The notes under the pieces: generated by a model
What the model was told of the DNA's origin: nothing
The model's database searches: none
The model's input: only the letters and a program-made list of their open reading frames with translations
Shown here: piece after piece, positions 5,750-13,144 of the stretch
Position numbering within the stretch: position 1 is the stretch's first letter
Layout of the letters: every line of letters starts with the position of its first letter
DNA from: an uncultured Rhizobiaceae group bacterium
GTDB lineage: Bacteria > Pseudomonadota > Alphaproteobacteria > Rhizobiales > Rhizobiaceae
NCBI GenBank assembly: GCA_938009335.1
Contig: CALLHT010000072.1
Coordinates: forward strand, 1 to 14,875
Reading direction: 5' to 3'
DNA: 14,875 nt
Program-made: the position numbers and the translations under genes

Positions 5750-6343
5750 ATGACGTTGAATAGACGGAATTTCGTCCGGGGAATTACAACTGCTGGTGTT
5801 GCGAGTGTAGCAGGTTTACCTGTTTCTACGGCGTTGGCGCATCACACGGGCAAGAAGAAATTCAAACCAAATCCAAAACACCTGCCACAGAACGTGACAT
5901 ATCGCTCGCGTTATAAAAAGGGTACGATTGTTGTGGATGCGAGTGCGCGTTTTCTTTATTTGATCCAAAGCCGTACGAAAGCGCGTCGTTACGGCGTGGG
6001 CGTTGGTAGAGCGGCTTTGGCGTGGGCAGGTACTGCCAAGATTAAACGTAAGGCTGAATGGCCAAGTTGGACACCAACGGCCAATATGATCCGTCGTGAA
6101 CCGCAAAAGTATAAGAAATACGCCGGTGGTGTTCCAGGTGGTCCAAACAATCCATTGGGCGCGCGTGCTCTTTATCTTTATGAAGGTAATCGTGACACGT
6201 ACTACCGAATTCATGGCACAACGCAGCCTTGGACAATCGGAACAGCGTCTTCAAACGGTTGCATTCGGATGATCAATGATCATGTAATTGACCTTTATAA
6301 CCGCACGCCAATCGGTACGACGGTTGTGGTGCTATCCACGTAA
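5750..6343 (+). CDS. Tat-exported L,D-transpeptidase, YkuD (ErfK/YbiS) family
   Basis: This is a periplasmic enzyme of the family that forms 3-3 peptidoglycan cross-links or attaches proteins to the wall through a cysteine acyl-enzyme. The 197-residue protein starts with a twin-arginine signal (NRRNFVRG, residues 4-11), a hydrophobic stretch (12-28) and an AxA site (ALA, 28-30), so it is probably exported folded. The YkuD domain covers about 58-195. His155 (HGT) and the SSNGCIRM motif with Cys171 and Arg173 form the catalytic signature. GGGAG lies 8 nt before the ATG, and a strong terminator follows the gene. A Tat signal on this family is common in alphaproteobacteria. Which wall reaction it performs cannot be told. 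Confidence 0.93.
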   Translation: MTLNRRNFVRGITTAGVASVAGLPVSTALAHHTGKKKFKPNPKHLPQNVTYRSRYKKGTIVVDASARFLYLIQSRTKARRYGVGVGRAALAWAGTAKIKRKAEWPSWTPTANMIRREPQKYKKYAGGVPGGPNNPLGARALYLYEGNRDTYYRIHGTTQPWTIGTASSNGCIRMINDHVIDLYNRTPIGTTVVVLST

Positions 6344-6366
6344 GATCGTTCTATCCTGAGAATTTT

Positions 6367-6395
6367 AACCCGCGTTCTTTGATCGCGGGTTTTTT
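6367..6395 (+). terminator. Rho-independent terminator after the L,D-transpeptidase gene
   Basis: AACCCGCG (6367-6374) pairs perfectly with CGCGGGTT (6384-6391) around a 9-nt loop. The T-run reaches 6395. It lies 24 nt past the stop codon. Confidence 0.9.
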
Positions 6396-6408
6396 GTTGC
6401 GGAATTTC

Positions 6409-6437
6409 TTGACCATTGGCTCAGCAGGGCCTACTCA
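6409..6437 (+). promoter_or_regulatory. Candidate promoter of the TauE/SafE gene
   Basis: TTGACC (6409-6414), preceded by C as in alphaproteobacterial -35 boxes, lies 17 bp before TACTCA (6432-6437). The -10 match is poor. The site follows directly on the upstream terminator and is about 30 bp before the gene start. Confidence 0.3.
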
Positions 6438-6464
6438 ACGGCTTTTCATTGCAAGGTGATGTTC

Positions 6465-7292
6465 GTGGAACTAAATCCGCTCAATCCAGAACTCTGGCCA
6501 TTCTTTCTAATGCTTGTCTTGGCCGGAGCTGGCGCAGGGCTCTTGGCAGGCATGTTTGGTATCGGCGGTGGGGCCGTTCTTGTTCCGGTTTTTTATCAGA
6601 TGTTTGGCGTTCTCGGAGTTGAAGAAGCGGTACGCATGCACCTTTCGGTGGGGACTTCGATTGCCATCATTGTACCGACCTCGCTGCGATCCTTTTTTGC
6701 GCATCAGGGAAAAGGTGCAGTTGATATTGAATTGCTCAAAAGCTTCAGGTGGGCAGTGCCGATTGGGGTGATCATGGCGAGCCTGATCGTCGCTTTTGTT
6801 TCCAGTGGTGTGCTTCGGGTCATCTTTGCCTGTTGCTCGCTGGTGATTGCCATGAAGATGTTATTTGGTAAGGAAGGCTGGAAACTGGCGGATGATATTC
6901 CTGCTGGGTTTGCGCGCTACACAGCAGGATGGGGCATCGGTTTTTTCTCAACACTAATGGGTATCGGGGGCGGTGTCTTTAACAACACATTTATGACTGC
7001 GTTCGGACGCCCAATTCACCAAGCAGTCGCAACTTCCTCTGGGGTAGGGGTGTTGATTTCTATTCCCGGCGTCTTGGGGTACGTCTTGGCCGGGTGGGGA
7101 GTGGCAGGCTTGCCGCCATATTCAATCGGTTACGTCAATCTGGTGATGGTTGCGATCATCATTCCGGTTACATTGCTTGTTGCACCTATCGGTGTGCGCA
7201 TTGCGCACGCTTTGAAAAAACGCTCGTTGGAAATCGGGTTTGGTATTTTCTTGACGATTGTAGCGATGCGATTTTTCGCCAGTCTGACCTGA
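6465..7292 (+). CDS. TauE/SafE (TSUP) family membrane transporter
   Basis: This is a predicted inner-membrane permease of the family linked to export or import of sulfonates, sulfite or other organic anions; the substrate is unknown. The 275-residue protein has about eight hydrophobic segments arranged as two repeats. Each repeat carries the family glycine motif: GMFGIGGGAVLVP near the N-terminus and STLMGIGGGVFNN at about 165. LSVGTSIAII and ATSSGVGVLISIPG are further conserved repeats. I chose GTG at 6465 because AAGGTGA (6453-6459) lies 5 nt upstream. In-frame GTG 6456 and ATG 6459 are possible but would lie inside that site. It converges on the aspartic protease gene with only 10 bp between the stops. 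Confidence 0.9.
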   Translation: MELNPLNPELWPFFLMLVLAGAGAGLLAGMFGIGGGAVLVPVFYQMFGVLGVEEAVRMHLSVGTSIAIIVPTSLRSFFAHQGKGAVDIELLKSFRWAVPIGVIMASLIVAFVSSGVLRVIFACCSLVIAMKMLFGKEGWKLADDIPAGFARYTAGWGIGFFSTLMGIGGGVFNNTFMTAFGRPIHQAVATSSGVGVLISIPGVLGYVLAGWGVAGLPPYSIGYVNLVMVAIIIPVTLLVAPIGVRIAHALKKRSLEIGFGIFLTIVAMRFFASLT

Positions 7293-7302
7293 TCTCCAGT
7301 CC

Positions 7303-8004
7303 CTAGTCGGTGAGGAGGAGCTCATCGCCTTTGAACTCGAATGAGCTAAGCGTGGTCAGGAAATTCATTCCCAACAGGCTTTCGGAAAGCACGTCTGGTT
7401 TGCTCACCAAAATACGCATGTTTTCGCGGCGAATTTGACCTAGCTCTAAGCTTTCTAACCGTGCAGGTGCGGCGAAATTGGTGCCATTTGCTGTGCTGAT
7501 GGGGATTGTAAATGACAGTGAAGAAACATCTATTCCAGCCGCTTGCGCATCACGCTGGGTCAGTATTGTGATCGATGCGCCGGTATCAACAAGTAGCGTA
7601 ACGGTCTGGCTGTTAAGTTGCATTTGTGCGACGAAGTGGTTTGAACCCGCTTTGGATAGTACCACGCGCTCGCGGCCTTCCAGTGAGGTCACTGTACGAG
7701 GACTTCCCGGTACCAATCCTGCCGTCATTCGAGAGGCGATATCCTGAAGGTCAAAGCGGAATATATAGCCAGCCGTAAGACCTAGGATGATGAAAATCCA
7801 AATGGCTGCATTGCGGGCAAACTCTTTGAAGTGTCCTTTTCTCGGGATTACCGCAGTCGCAATTAAAGCGCCCCACATGCTCATAAGCACCAATTGAGCG
7901 AAATTGTCGTTACGCAGGCCAAAAGTGGAGGCATTCTCACCGTCAAGGGTGAGATATATGATAACAAGGCCAATAAGGCCCAATATGATCCACACTATGT
8001 TCAA
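7303..8004 (-). CDS. Membrane-anchored retropepsin-like clan AA aspartic protease (TIGR02281 family)
   Basis: This is a predicted aspartic protease of the single-domain, dimer-forming retropepsin type, anchored in the inner membrane. The 233-residue protein has three transmembrane segments at about 3-20, 36-53 and 66-82, then a linker and a protease domain from about 112. The active-site motif is LLVDTGAS (Asp140-Thr-Gly). The hydrophobic ILVSKPDVLSESLLGMNFL stretch matches the second conserved block of the family. Its start overlaps the DUF1289 stop (8001-8004), so the two are translationally coupled. The pair is conserved in Hyphomicrobiales, commonly near cobalamin genes. Natural substrates are not known to me. 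Confidence 0.92.
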   Translation of the reverse strand: MNIVWIILGLIGLVIIYLTLDGENASTFGLRNDNFAQLVLMSMWGALIATAVIPRKGHFKEFARNAAIWIFIILGLTAGYIFRFDLQDIASRMTAGLVPGSPRTVTSLEGRERVVLSKAGSNHFVAQMQLNSQTVTLLVDTGASITILTQRDAQAAGIDVSSLSFTIPISTANGTNFAAPARLESLELGQIRRENMRILVSKPDVLSESLLGMNFLTTLSSFEFKGDELLLTD

Positions 8005-8234
8005 GCCTGTTCTTCCCTCTCGCGGCGTATGCGTCTTCGACGCGTTTCACGCCTTGGCTTCTGCTCAACCATTTCTAGGCGTGCAGACAGTGTATCCATG
8101 ATATTTGTGCGCTCTTTAGCACTGTAACCCATCCACCCTCCGATTTCATCTCTCGTGCGTCCACACCCGAAACAGTAGCCGGTTTTCGCGTCTATCGAAC
8201 AGATGAGGATACAGGGCGATTGGATGGTGCTCAT
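8001..8234 (-). CDS. DUF1289 family small cysteine-cluster protein
   Basis: This 77-residue protein has the DUF1289 pattern SPCILICSIDAKTGYCFGCG. Its cysteines are at 8, 12, 21 and 24 (C-x3-C-x8-C-x2-C), followed by RTRDEIGGWMGYSAKER. Four conserved cysteines suggest a metal site (zinc or Fe-S), which is inference. The C-terminal third is very rich in Arg (RRETRRRRIRREREE), suggesting nucleic-acid or membrane-surface contact. It is the first gene of a two-gene unit with the aspartic protease and overlaps it by 4 bp. No strong ribosome-binding site is visible upstream of the ATG. The function of the family is not established as far as I know. Confidence 0.92.
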   Translation of the reverse strand: MSTIQSPCILICSIDAKTGYCFGCGRTRDEIGGWMGYSAKERTNIMDTLSARLEMVEQKPRRETRRRRIRREREEQA

Positions 8235-8353
8235 AGGTGTATATTTCGGGAATTGAAGTTTATTCTCTTGGCAGTGTATGTCATAGCCACGGTTGAGAAC
8301 CTATTTAATCACGGCAGATCAATGTCGCAAGCAAGCTGGCAGGATAATCCCCT

Positions 8354-9337
8354 ATGAAACAACGCGAAAGTGGCCTTCCGTTCGATGACTTCCGCAATTT
8401 GGCCAGAACACTCCCAGTAGCCAATGAGGAAGCTGCCCGCCATACCGGTGAGCAGTTGGAAGTGTTGTGCGCTCTAGGCTCAAAGGTAGGAACGCTCTGT
8501 GAGTGGTATTCGCGGTGGAGTGGGCGCTCGCCGGTGGTACATCGCCCCTTAATGACACTGTTTGGTGGCACACATGCGCTGACAAATGAACTTGATCAAG
8601 GCACGAATGTTGAATGGTTGCTGGCGAACGTTGGTGAGATCGCCGAAGGGAGCAGTGTTGTGAATCGTCTCTGCCATCAGCAAGACATGGGATTGAAGCT
8701 GTTTGATCTGGCGCTGCAAATTCCAGTTGAGAACATCGCGCAGGAGCCTGCATTGGATGAAAAGTCGTGTGCGGGAACGATTGCTTTCGGAATGGAGGCA
8801 ATTGCCGGCGGCTCTGACTTGCTTGCGGTGTGTGCGATTGAGGATCACTTGAATGTTTCCAACGCATCAATTCTTTCTGTTCTGAACGGAGTAAGTATCA
8901 AACCGGATTGTTCGCAGTCTGATATTGCGTCTGATGAACTTGAAGAGGCTGTTGCGAAGGCAGTTGAGCAGGCGGCAAGCCATAAATCCAATCCGTTGGA
9001 AGTTTTGCGCCGCTTGGGTGGGCGTGAAACCGCTGCGATTTGTGGCGCTATCCTTGCCGCGAGAACGGAACATATTCCGGCTGTTGTCGGTGGATTCACC
9101 GGTCTTGCTGCTCTGACAGTTCTTAAAGCCTTGAACGAAGATGCGGTGTCGCATTGTGTATTGGCGAGCAGTTTTGCTGATCCAGTACTTAACCAGGCTG
9201 TTCAGGCACTGGGCGTGCCCGTGATCCTGGATGCTTCATTCAGCAGCCATTTTGGTGCGGATGTAGCAATTGCAGTTGGAATGTTGAAATCGGCGTTCAA
9301 ACATTTTCCGGTTGCTGATCAGGCGACCAGATCCTGA
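8354..9337 (+). CDS. CobT-like protein (NaMN:DMB phosphoribosyltransferase fold) with degenerate active site
   Basis: CobT makes alpha-ribazole phosphate for the lower loop of cobalamin. This 327-residue protein keeps the overall CobT layout: GSKVGTLCEWYSRWSG at about 42 (CobT GSLGRLE), TLFGGTHALTNE at about 68 (VFAGDHGVA), and CAGTIAFGMEAIAGGSDLL at about 139. VVGGFTGLAALTVLKAL at about 244 and a C-terminal LGVPVILD block also fit. However, the CobT signature GEMGIGNTT reads CAIEDHLNV (about 160-168), and the catalytic-Glu motif LGEGTGA reads SHFGAD, with Phe300 where the Glu belongs. I infer loss of the classical activity. CAGGAT lies 8 nt before the ATG. It is divergent from the DUF1289-protease pair, and its 3' end overlaps the histidine kinase gene by 19 bp. 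It could be a regulatory, scaffold or decaying paralogue. Confidence 0.75.
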   Translation: MKQRESGLPFDDFRNLARTLPVANEEAARHTGEQLEVLCALGSKVGTLCEWYSRWSGRSPVVHRPLMTLFGGTHALTNELDQGTNVEWLLANVGEIAEGSSVVNRLCHQQDMGLKLFDLALQIPVENIAQEPALDEKSCAGTIAFGMEAIAGGSDLLAVCAIEDHLNVSNASILSVLNGVSIKPDCSQSDIASDELEEAVAKAVEQAASHKSNPLEVLRRLGGRETAAICGAILAARTEHIPAVVGGFTGLAALTVLKALNEDAVSHCVLASSFADPVLNQAVQALGVPVILDASFSSHFGADVAIAVGMLKSAFKHFPVADQATRS

Positions 9338-10854
9338 GTTTCGTTTTCAGTTTTCTGTTCCGCACGTGACGCATTCCTGGTGCGATTGACCGTCACTCGT
9401 TCATGGGGAAGATAGGCGATTGCTTCGGTACCTTTGCGCAATTCTGATTTTAGGTCGAAGCGTCCTTGATGAACCTGCAGAAGCGCCTGAACAATGCTCA
9501 AACCAAGGCCTGTTCCAGGTTCCGCGTGCTTAATGGCAATGCTCCCCTGACCGAAGGAAGACAAGACCACAGGGATCTCTTCTTCAGGGATGCCGGGGCC
9601 AGTGTCCTTTACGGAGATGTATTGTCCGCCTTTTGCCGTCCACCCCACTTTTAGCGTGACGGTTCCACCCGTAGGTGTGAACTTCAGGGCATTGGAAAGT
9701 AAGTTTAGAATGATCTGACGAATGGCCTGTTCATCCACCCAAACCGTGGCGAGCTTATCATCGTAAGCCGTCAGTAATTTTACGTTTTTCTGTTTCGCCT
9801 TCACATCCATCATGTGACGGGCATCTTCGGCGATCGCAACCAGTGAAAGTTTTTGCTCTTTTAGTTCATGCTTTCCAGCTTCAATGCGGGAGATGTCTAG
9901 AATTTCATTGATCAGTTTCAAAAGATGCGCACCTGAATTGTGAATATCCTTTGAGTATTCGCGGTAGTTTTCATTGTTCAGGGGGCCAAGAACCTCGTCA
10001 CGCATAATCTCAGAAAATCCAAGGATCGCGTTTAAGGGAGTGCGCAATTCATGGCTCATGGTTGCAAGGAAGCGGGATTTCGCGAAATTCGCATCTTCCG
10101 CGCGTTTCCGTGCTTGCTCTGAAAACGCTTTTTCTGTTTCCAGTTCGACAATGAGTGTTTCTTTTTCAGTGGAATGCTCAAGCACGCCGACAAGCGACGA
10201 TCTCAAGCGTTGGGTAATGTAATAGAAAAACCCAACAGACCCGAGCAGAACCATGGCCATCAGAAGGCTATTGGTGTCACGATTTAGAATAAAAAGCGCC
10301 GCCAGCGTAAGCGTTGCCGGTGTCGTCATGATGAGAGCAACGCGCCCGAAGGAATAGCTCATCATTGAAACGGCGGCATTGAACGCGAGAATTGCTGAGA
10401 ATTGAAGGGTAGGGAAGGCACCAGCCGTTTCGCCATTATAAGGCATGATCGCTAAAATGGTCCAAGCTGCTGCAACGCCGATCTGACCTAAAAGAAACTT
10501 TCGACGCCACTCGGATAAGTGTTCCTGGGTAACGTCTGCATTGAGAAAACGCTTTGACATCACGCCTAACAGGATGTGCATGGCGATGGCAATGGCAGCC
10601 CAACCCACAAGGCGCATCGGATCCAGCCATACGCTGCCAATTGCGCATACGACCATAACCATGCACACAATGCCAAGACTGGCATTGACCTGATTCGTGG
10701 CAAATCCTTTTAAAAGATCCAGCTCAAATGCAAGCGGTGAGGTGCCAACAACAGAAAGTCTGGTCCTAAAATCACGCACAGCTTTATCGGAGGCAGAGCG
10801 CTTTCTGCCAACGTCGACAATGTTTTTGTCGATATGTGTTGCTTTGCGGTTCAT
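9319..10854 (-). CDS. Membrane sensor histidine kinase, PdhS/PleC/DivJ-like
   Basis: This two-component kinase autophosphorylates on histidine and passes phosphate to a response regulator that is not encoded nearby. The 511-residue protein has a cytosolic N-terminus of about 55 residues and six predicted membrane helices between about 57 and 213. A charged coiled coil lies at 215-262, the HisKA domain has His268 in SHELRTPLNAILGFSEIM, and the ATPase domain follows. The N-box is QIILNLLSNALKF (380-392), G1 is VKDTGPGIPEE (415-425) and G2 is GTGLGLSIV (447-455). EVLGPLNNENYREYSKDIHNSG after the H-box is typical of the PleC/DivJ/PdhS family that feeds DivK and cell-cycle control in alphaproteobacteria. 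Which member it is cannot be decided. No good ribosome-binding site is visible. Confidence 0.9.
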   Translation of the reverse strand: MNRKATHIDKNIVDVGRKRSASDKAVRDFRTRLSVVGTSPLAFELDLLKGFATNQVNASLGIVCMVMVVCAIGSVWLDPMRLVGWAAIAIAMHILLGVMSKRFLNADVTQEHLSEWRRKFLLGQIGVAAAWTILAIMPYNGETAGAFPTLQFSAILAFNAAVSMMSYSFGRVALIMTTPATLTLAALFILNRDTNSLLMAMVLLGSVGFFYYITQRLRSSLVGVLEHSTEKETLIVELETEKAFSEQARKRAEDANFAKSRFLATMSHELRTPLNAILGFSEIMRDEVLGPLNNENYREYSKDIHNSGAHLLKLINEILDISRIEAGKHELKEQKLSLVAIAEDARHMMDVKAKQKNVKLLTAYDDKLATVWVDEQAIRQIILNLLSNALKFTPTGGTVTLKVGWTAKGGQYISVKDTGPGIPEEEIPVVLSSFGQGSIAIKHAEPGTGLGLSIVQALLQVHQGRFDLKSELRKGTEAIAYLPHERVTVNRTRNASRAEQKTENETQDLVA

Positions 10855-10952
10855 TTCTTGGGTTACACGCTATACTCAATTGACCCGTGTTCAGGGATGT
10901 ACCCAAAACAGATGATTAACAAAGCATCGGCAAAAATGGTAAATATCTCGTT

Positions 10953-11217
10953 AGGCTCAGGACCTATTAATTTGATTGAAATGGCACGTGTTATGACAAG
11001 AAATACAAGAAAAAGTTTGAAGAGTGGGGTTAATCCCCCACTCAAGAGCTTTGACGCAGTAGTTCGCGGTCAGAACGCATGTCCTTCGGATTGGATAAAT
11101 TTGCACGGTCTAATGCGTTGTTTCGTCTTGAAAACCATAAGGTTTCCTGCGTCTCACGCCTTCTATCCGCACAAATTTATTCCAACCATTTTAACCAATT
11201 TAGTAGGTCCTGAGCCT
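10953..11217. mobile_element. MITE-like non-coding element with 32-bp terminal inverted repeats
   Basis: The left end (10953-10984) and the reverse complement of the right end (11186-11217) agree at 28 of 32 positions, the first 14 (AGGCTCAGGACCTA) without a mismatch. The 265-bp element has no credible gene. It contains a perfect 8-bp hairpin GAGTGGGG/CCCCACTC with a 6-nt loop (11022-11043). I see no clear target-site duplication. The design matches a miniature inverted-repeat transposable element moved by a transposase encoded elsewhere, but I cannot name the parent IS. It fills most of the gap between the histidine kinase and the nuclease gene, ending 26 bp before the nuclease start. Confidence 0.65.
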
Positions 11218-11243
11218 CGGATTCATGATTTGTGAGGCTTGCA

Positions 11244-11789
11244 ATGCGTAGCGCAGCAGGCAGGGTCTGGGATTTCATCAAGGTCCTGACTTTGTTTGGC
11301 GTAGTGGCGTTTGTGTCTGCTTACCTGGCTGATTATGCCGGAGAAGAATATTCTGGAACAGCTCGGGTGATTGATGGCGATAGTCTTGAGGTTGGGGGCC
11401 AAGAAATCCGTTTGTTTGGAATCGATGCGCCTGAATTCTCGCAAGACTGCCAAAGCAGCACAAAAACGGGGACATTTTCCTGTGGTCGTGAAGCCCTGAA
11501 GCACCTGAAGCGATTGATAGGCGGCAGGGTTGTGCACTGCGATGGTTGGGAAATGGATAAATTTCAACGGCTTCTGGCAACATGTAAGGCTGGCGATGTG
11601 CTCTTAAATGAACGCATGGTACGCGATGGTTGGGCGGTTGCTTATGGTGATTATGCGGGGCTGGAATTTGAAGCCATGCAAGCAAAGCGCGGGTTGTGGG
11701 CCGGGGAGTTCAAACTGCCCGCGCAATGGCGAACAGACAGGCGTGAAGCGCATTCTCCCAGCTTGTTTCGTTCCCTTAAGTTCTGGTAG
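11244..11789 (+). CDS. Membrane-anchored thermonuclease (SNase) family protein
   Basis: This is a predicted calcium-dependent nuclease of the staphylococcal nuclease fold, tethered to the inner membrane and probably facing the periplasm. The 181-residue protein has one hydrophobic segment at about 12-30 and the SNase domain at about 37-165. RVIDGDSLEV (Asp44, Asp46) and IRLFGIDAPE follow, with Arg56, Asp61 and Glu64 matching SNase Arg35, Asp40 and Glu43, and KFQRLLATC carries Arg109 as the likely Arg87 equivalent. MQAKRGLWAGEFKLPAQWR is the usual C-terminal signature of bacterial thermonuclease-family proteins. GAGG (11234-11237) sits 6 nt before the ATG, so I prefer it to the in-frame GTG at 11232. 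Any promoter probably lies in the MITE-like element. GST follows after 30 bp. Confidence 0.9.
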   Translation: MRSAAGRVWDFIKVLTLFGVVAFVSAYLADYAGEEYSGTARVIDGDSLEVGGQEIRLFGIDAPEFSQDCQSSTKTGTFSCGREALKHLKRLIGGRVVHCDGWEMDKFQRLLATCKAGDVLLNERMVRDGWAVAYGDYAGLEFEAMQAKRGLWAGEFKLPAQWRTDRREAHSPSLFRSLKFW

Positions 11790-11819
11790 GTTTGATCTCA
11801 ACCTCAGGAGTGGCATTTC

Positions 11820-12434
11820 ATGAAACTATATGACGGTGGACGGGCACCAAACCCGCGGCGGGTTCAGATTTTTCTGAAGGAAAAAGGGGTGGAGTTACCC
11901 ACGCAACAGCTTGATCTGAATTCGCTGGAACACCGTTCAGCAGAAATGACCGCTAAAAATCCGACACAAACCGTTCCGTTTCTGGAGCTGGAAGACGGTA
12001 CAGTTCTTTCAGAAACCATTGCGATTTGCCGATATCTTGAAGAGCTTCATCCAACCCCAAGCCTTTTTGGCGAAACGGCTTTGGAACGTGCGCAGATTGA
12101 GATGTGGAACAGGCGTGCGGAATTGGGATTTATGTTTCGTGTTGCGCAGTCATTCAGGCATCTGCATCCGGGCGCGGCGGTACTGGAAGGCGAGCAAATT
12201 GCCGCTTGGGGTGAGAAAAATAAAGGGCTGGCGATTGATTATCTTTCAATACTAGACGAACAACTGTCCTCAAATGAGTTTTTGGCAGGGGACGCCTTTT
12301 CAGTAGCGGACATCACCTGTCTGGTAGGGGCGCAGTTCTTTAAGCCCGCACGAATTGAGGTGCCGGAACAGGGGTATGACCATTTCAAGCGATGGTTTGC
12401 AGATGTTTCCAGTCGTCCCAGTGTCCAACTCTAA
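11820..12434 (+). CDS. Glutathione S-transferase family protein
   Basis: This cytosolic GST-fold protein probably conjugates or reduces substrates with glutathione; the substrate is unknown. The 204-residue protein has a thioredoxin-like N-domain (1-80) starting MKLYDGGRAPNPRRVQIFLKE, with cis-Pro in TVPFLELEDG (about 52) and the glutathione-binding SETIAICRYLEE (about 63-74). A helical C-domain carries FLAGDAFSVADITCLVG, the N-capping box of the family, at about 154-170. The usual catalytic Ser, Cys or Tyr near residues 9-12 is replaced by APNP, as in a common proteobacterial subgroup. AGGAG lies 9 nt before the ATG. The stop overlaps the start of the glycosylase gene (TAATG), so the two are coupled. 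Confidence 0.93.
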   Translation: MKLYDGGRAPNPRRVQIFLKEKGVELPTQQLDLNSLEHRSAEMTAKNPTQTVPFLELEDGTVLSETIAICRYLEELHPTPSLFGETALERAQIEMWNRRAELGFMFRVAQSFRHLHPGAAVLEGEQIAAWGEKNKGLAIDYLSILDEQLSSNEFLAGDAFSVADITCLVGAQFFKPARIEVPEQGYDHFKRWFADVSSRPSVQL

Positions 12435-13045
12435 TGTCTAAAATAGATGATCTTAGGCGGAGAATTGGCGATTGCCGGAAATGCATTGATGACCCGGAAA
12501 AAACACCGTTGCCCCATGAACCGCGGCCTGTTGCTATCCTTTCCAGAACGGCGAAGGTGAGAATAATCGGTCAGGCACCGGGCACGCGAGTTCATGCATC
12601 AGGCAAGCCGTTTACTGATCCTTCCGGTGACCGATTGCGAGAATGGATGGGTGTGACCGAAGATCAGTTTTACGATGCTTCCATATTATCCATCACGCCA
12701 ATGGGGTTCTGCTTTCCCGGACTTGATGCCAAAGGAGGCGATTTGCCACCCAGAAAAGAATGCGCAGAACTTTGGCAGAGTGACGTGACTGAAGCGATGC
12801 CTCAGGTCGAATTGGTCCTCTTGATTGGAATGTATGCGCAGAAATATTATCTGGGCAAACTGGCTTCTAAGACGCTTACTGAAACAGTTGCCAATTGGCG
12901 TGAAATTCTGGACATAGGTTCAAGTCCCGCATATGTGCCTTTGCCGCATCCATCTTGGCGAAATAATGCCTGGATCAAGAAAAACCCCTGGTTTACCAGT
13001 GATTTATTGCCGGTATTGCGCAAAATGATTCAAGAATACATGTGA
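12434..13045 (+). CDS. Uracil-DNA glycosylase family protein with probable Fe-S cluster
   Basis: This protein belongs to the uracil-DNA glycosylase superfamily, which removes uracil or other damaged bases in base excision repair. The 203-residue protein has motif A as IIGQAPGTR (44-52), then GKPFTDPSGDRLREWMG (57-73) with Phe60 as the likely base-stacking residue. The C-terminal motif is PLPHPSWRN (169-177). Cysteines 14, 17, 93 and 110 (CRKC near the N-terminus, then two single Cys) match the spacing of 4Fe-4S-binding family 4/5 enzymes, so a cluster is likely. The frame is open upstream to 12392, but the ATG overlapping the GST stop fits the family start. Activity and base preference are unknown. 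Pairing with a GST gene is common in relatives, to my knowledge. Confidence 0.88.
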   Translation: MSKIDDLRRRIGDCRKCIDDPEKTPLPHEPRPVAILSRTAKVRIIGQAPGTRVHASGKPFTDPSGDRLREWMGVTEDQFYDASILSITPMGFCFPGLDAKGGDLPPRKECAELWQSDVTEAMPQVELVLLIGMYAQKYYLGKLASKTLTETVANWREILDIGSSPAYVPLPHPSWRNNAWIKKNPWFTSDLLPVLRKMIQEYM

Positions 13046-13110
13046 GTTTCGCTGTTTTAGAATGAAACTGCGACAAACTATCAAGATGGCGCTGTAAAAC
13101 AGAAATTGGT

Positions 13111-13144
13111 TTTCAAATTATTTGAAATATGAAACAGTATTTCA
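13111..13144 (+). promoter_or_regulatory. Palindromic operator upstream of the Lrp-type regulator
   Basis: TTTCAAAT-T-ATTTGAAA (13111-13127) is a perfect 17-bp palindrome. It overlaps a second inverted repeat, TGAAATA...TATTTCA (13123-13129 and 13138-13144). Lrp/AsnC proteins bind AT-rich palindromes with a central ATT core and usually control their own gene. The sites end 25 bp before the regulator start, so autoregulation is a strong inference. No clear sigma-70 boxes were separated from the palindromes. Confidence 0.6.

Noticed and set aside
5816..6214. A 132-codon open frame antisense to the L,D-transpeptidase
   Set aside because: It is the complement of a well-supported gene, with Arg- and Thr-rich low-quality sequence and no family match.
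11022..11043. A terminator at the 8-bp GAGTGGGG hairpin
   Set aside because: There is no T-tract on the plus strand. On the minus strand the T-run is displaced by about 7 nt and no gene or confirmed RNA ends there.
10834..11235. A 133-codon open frame between the kinase and nuclease genes
   Set aside because: It crosses the kinase start region and both ends of the MITE-like element and has no recognisable domain.
12392..12433. Upstream start for the UDG-family gene
   Set aside because: The added residues lie inside the GST coding region and are unlike the family. The ATG overlapping the GST stop is better.
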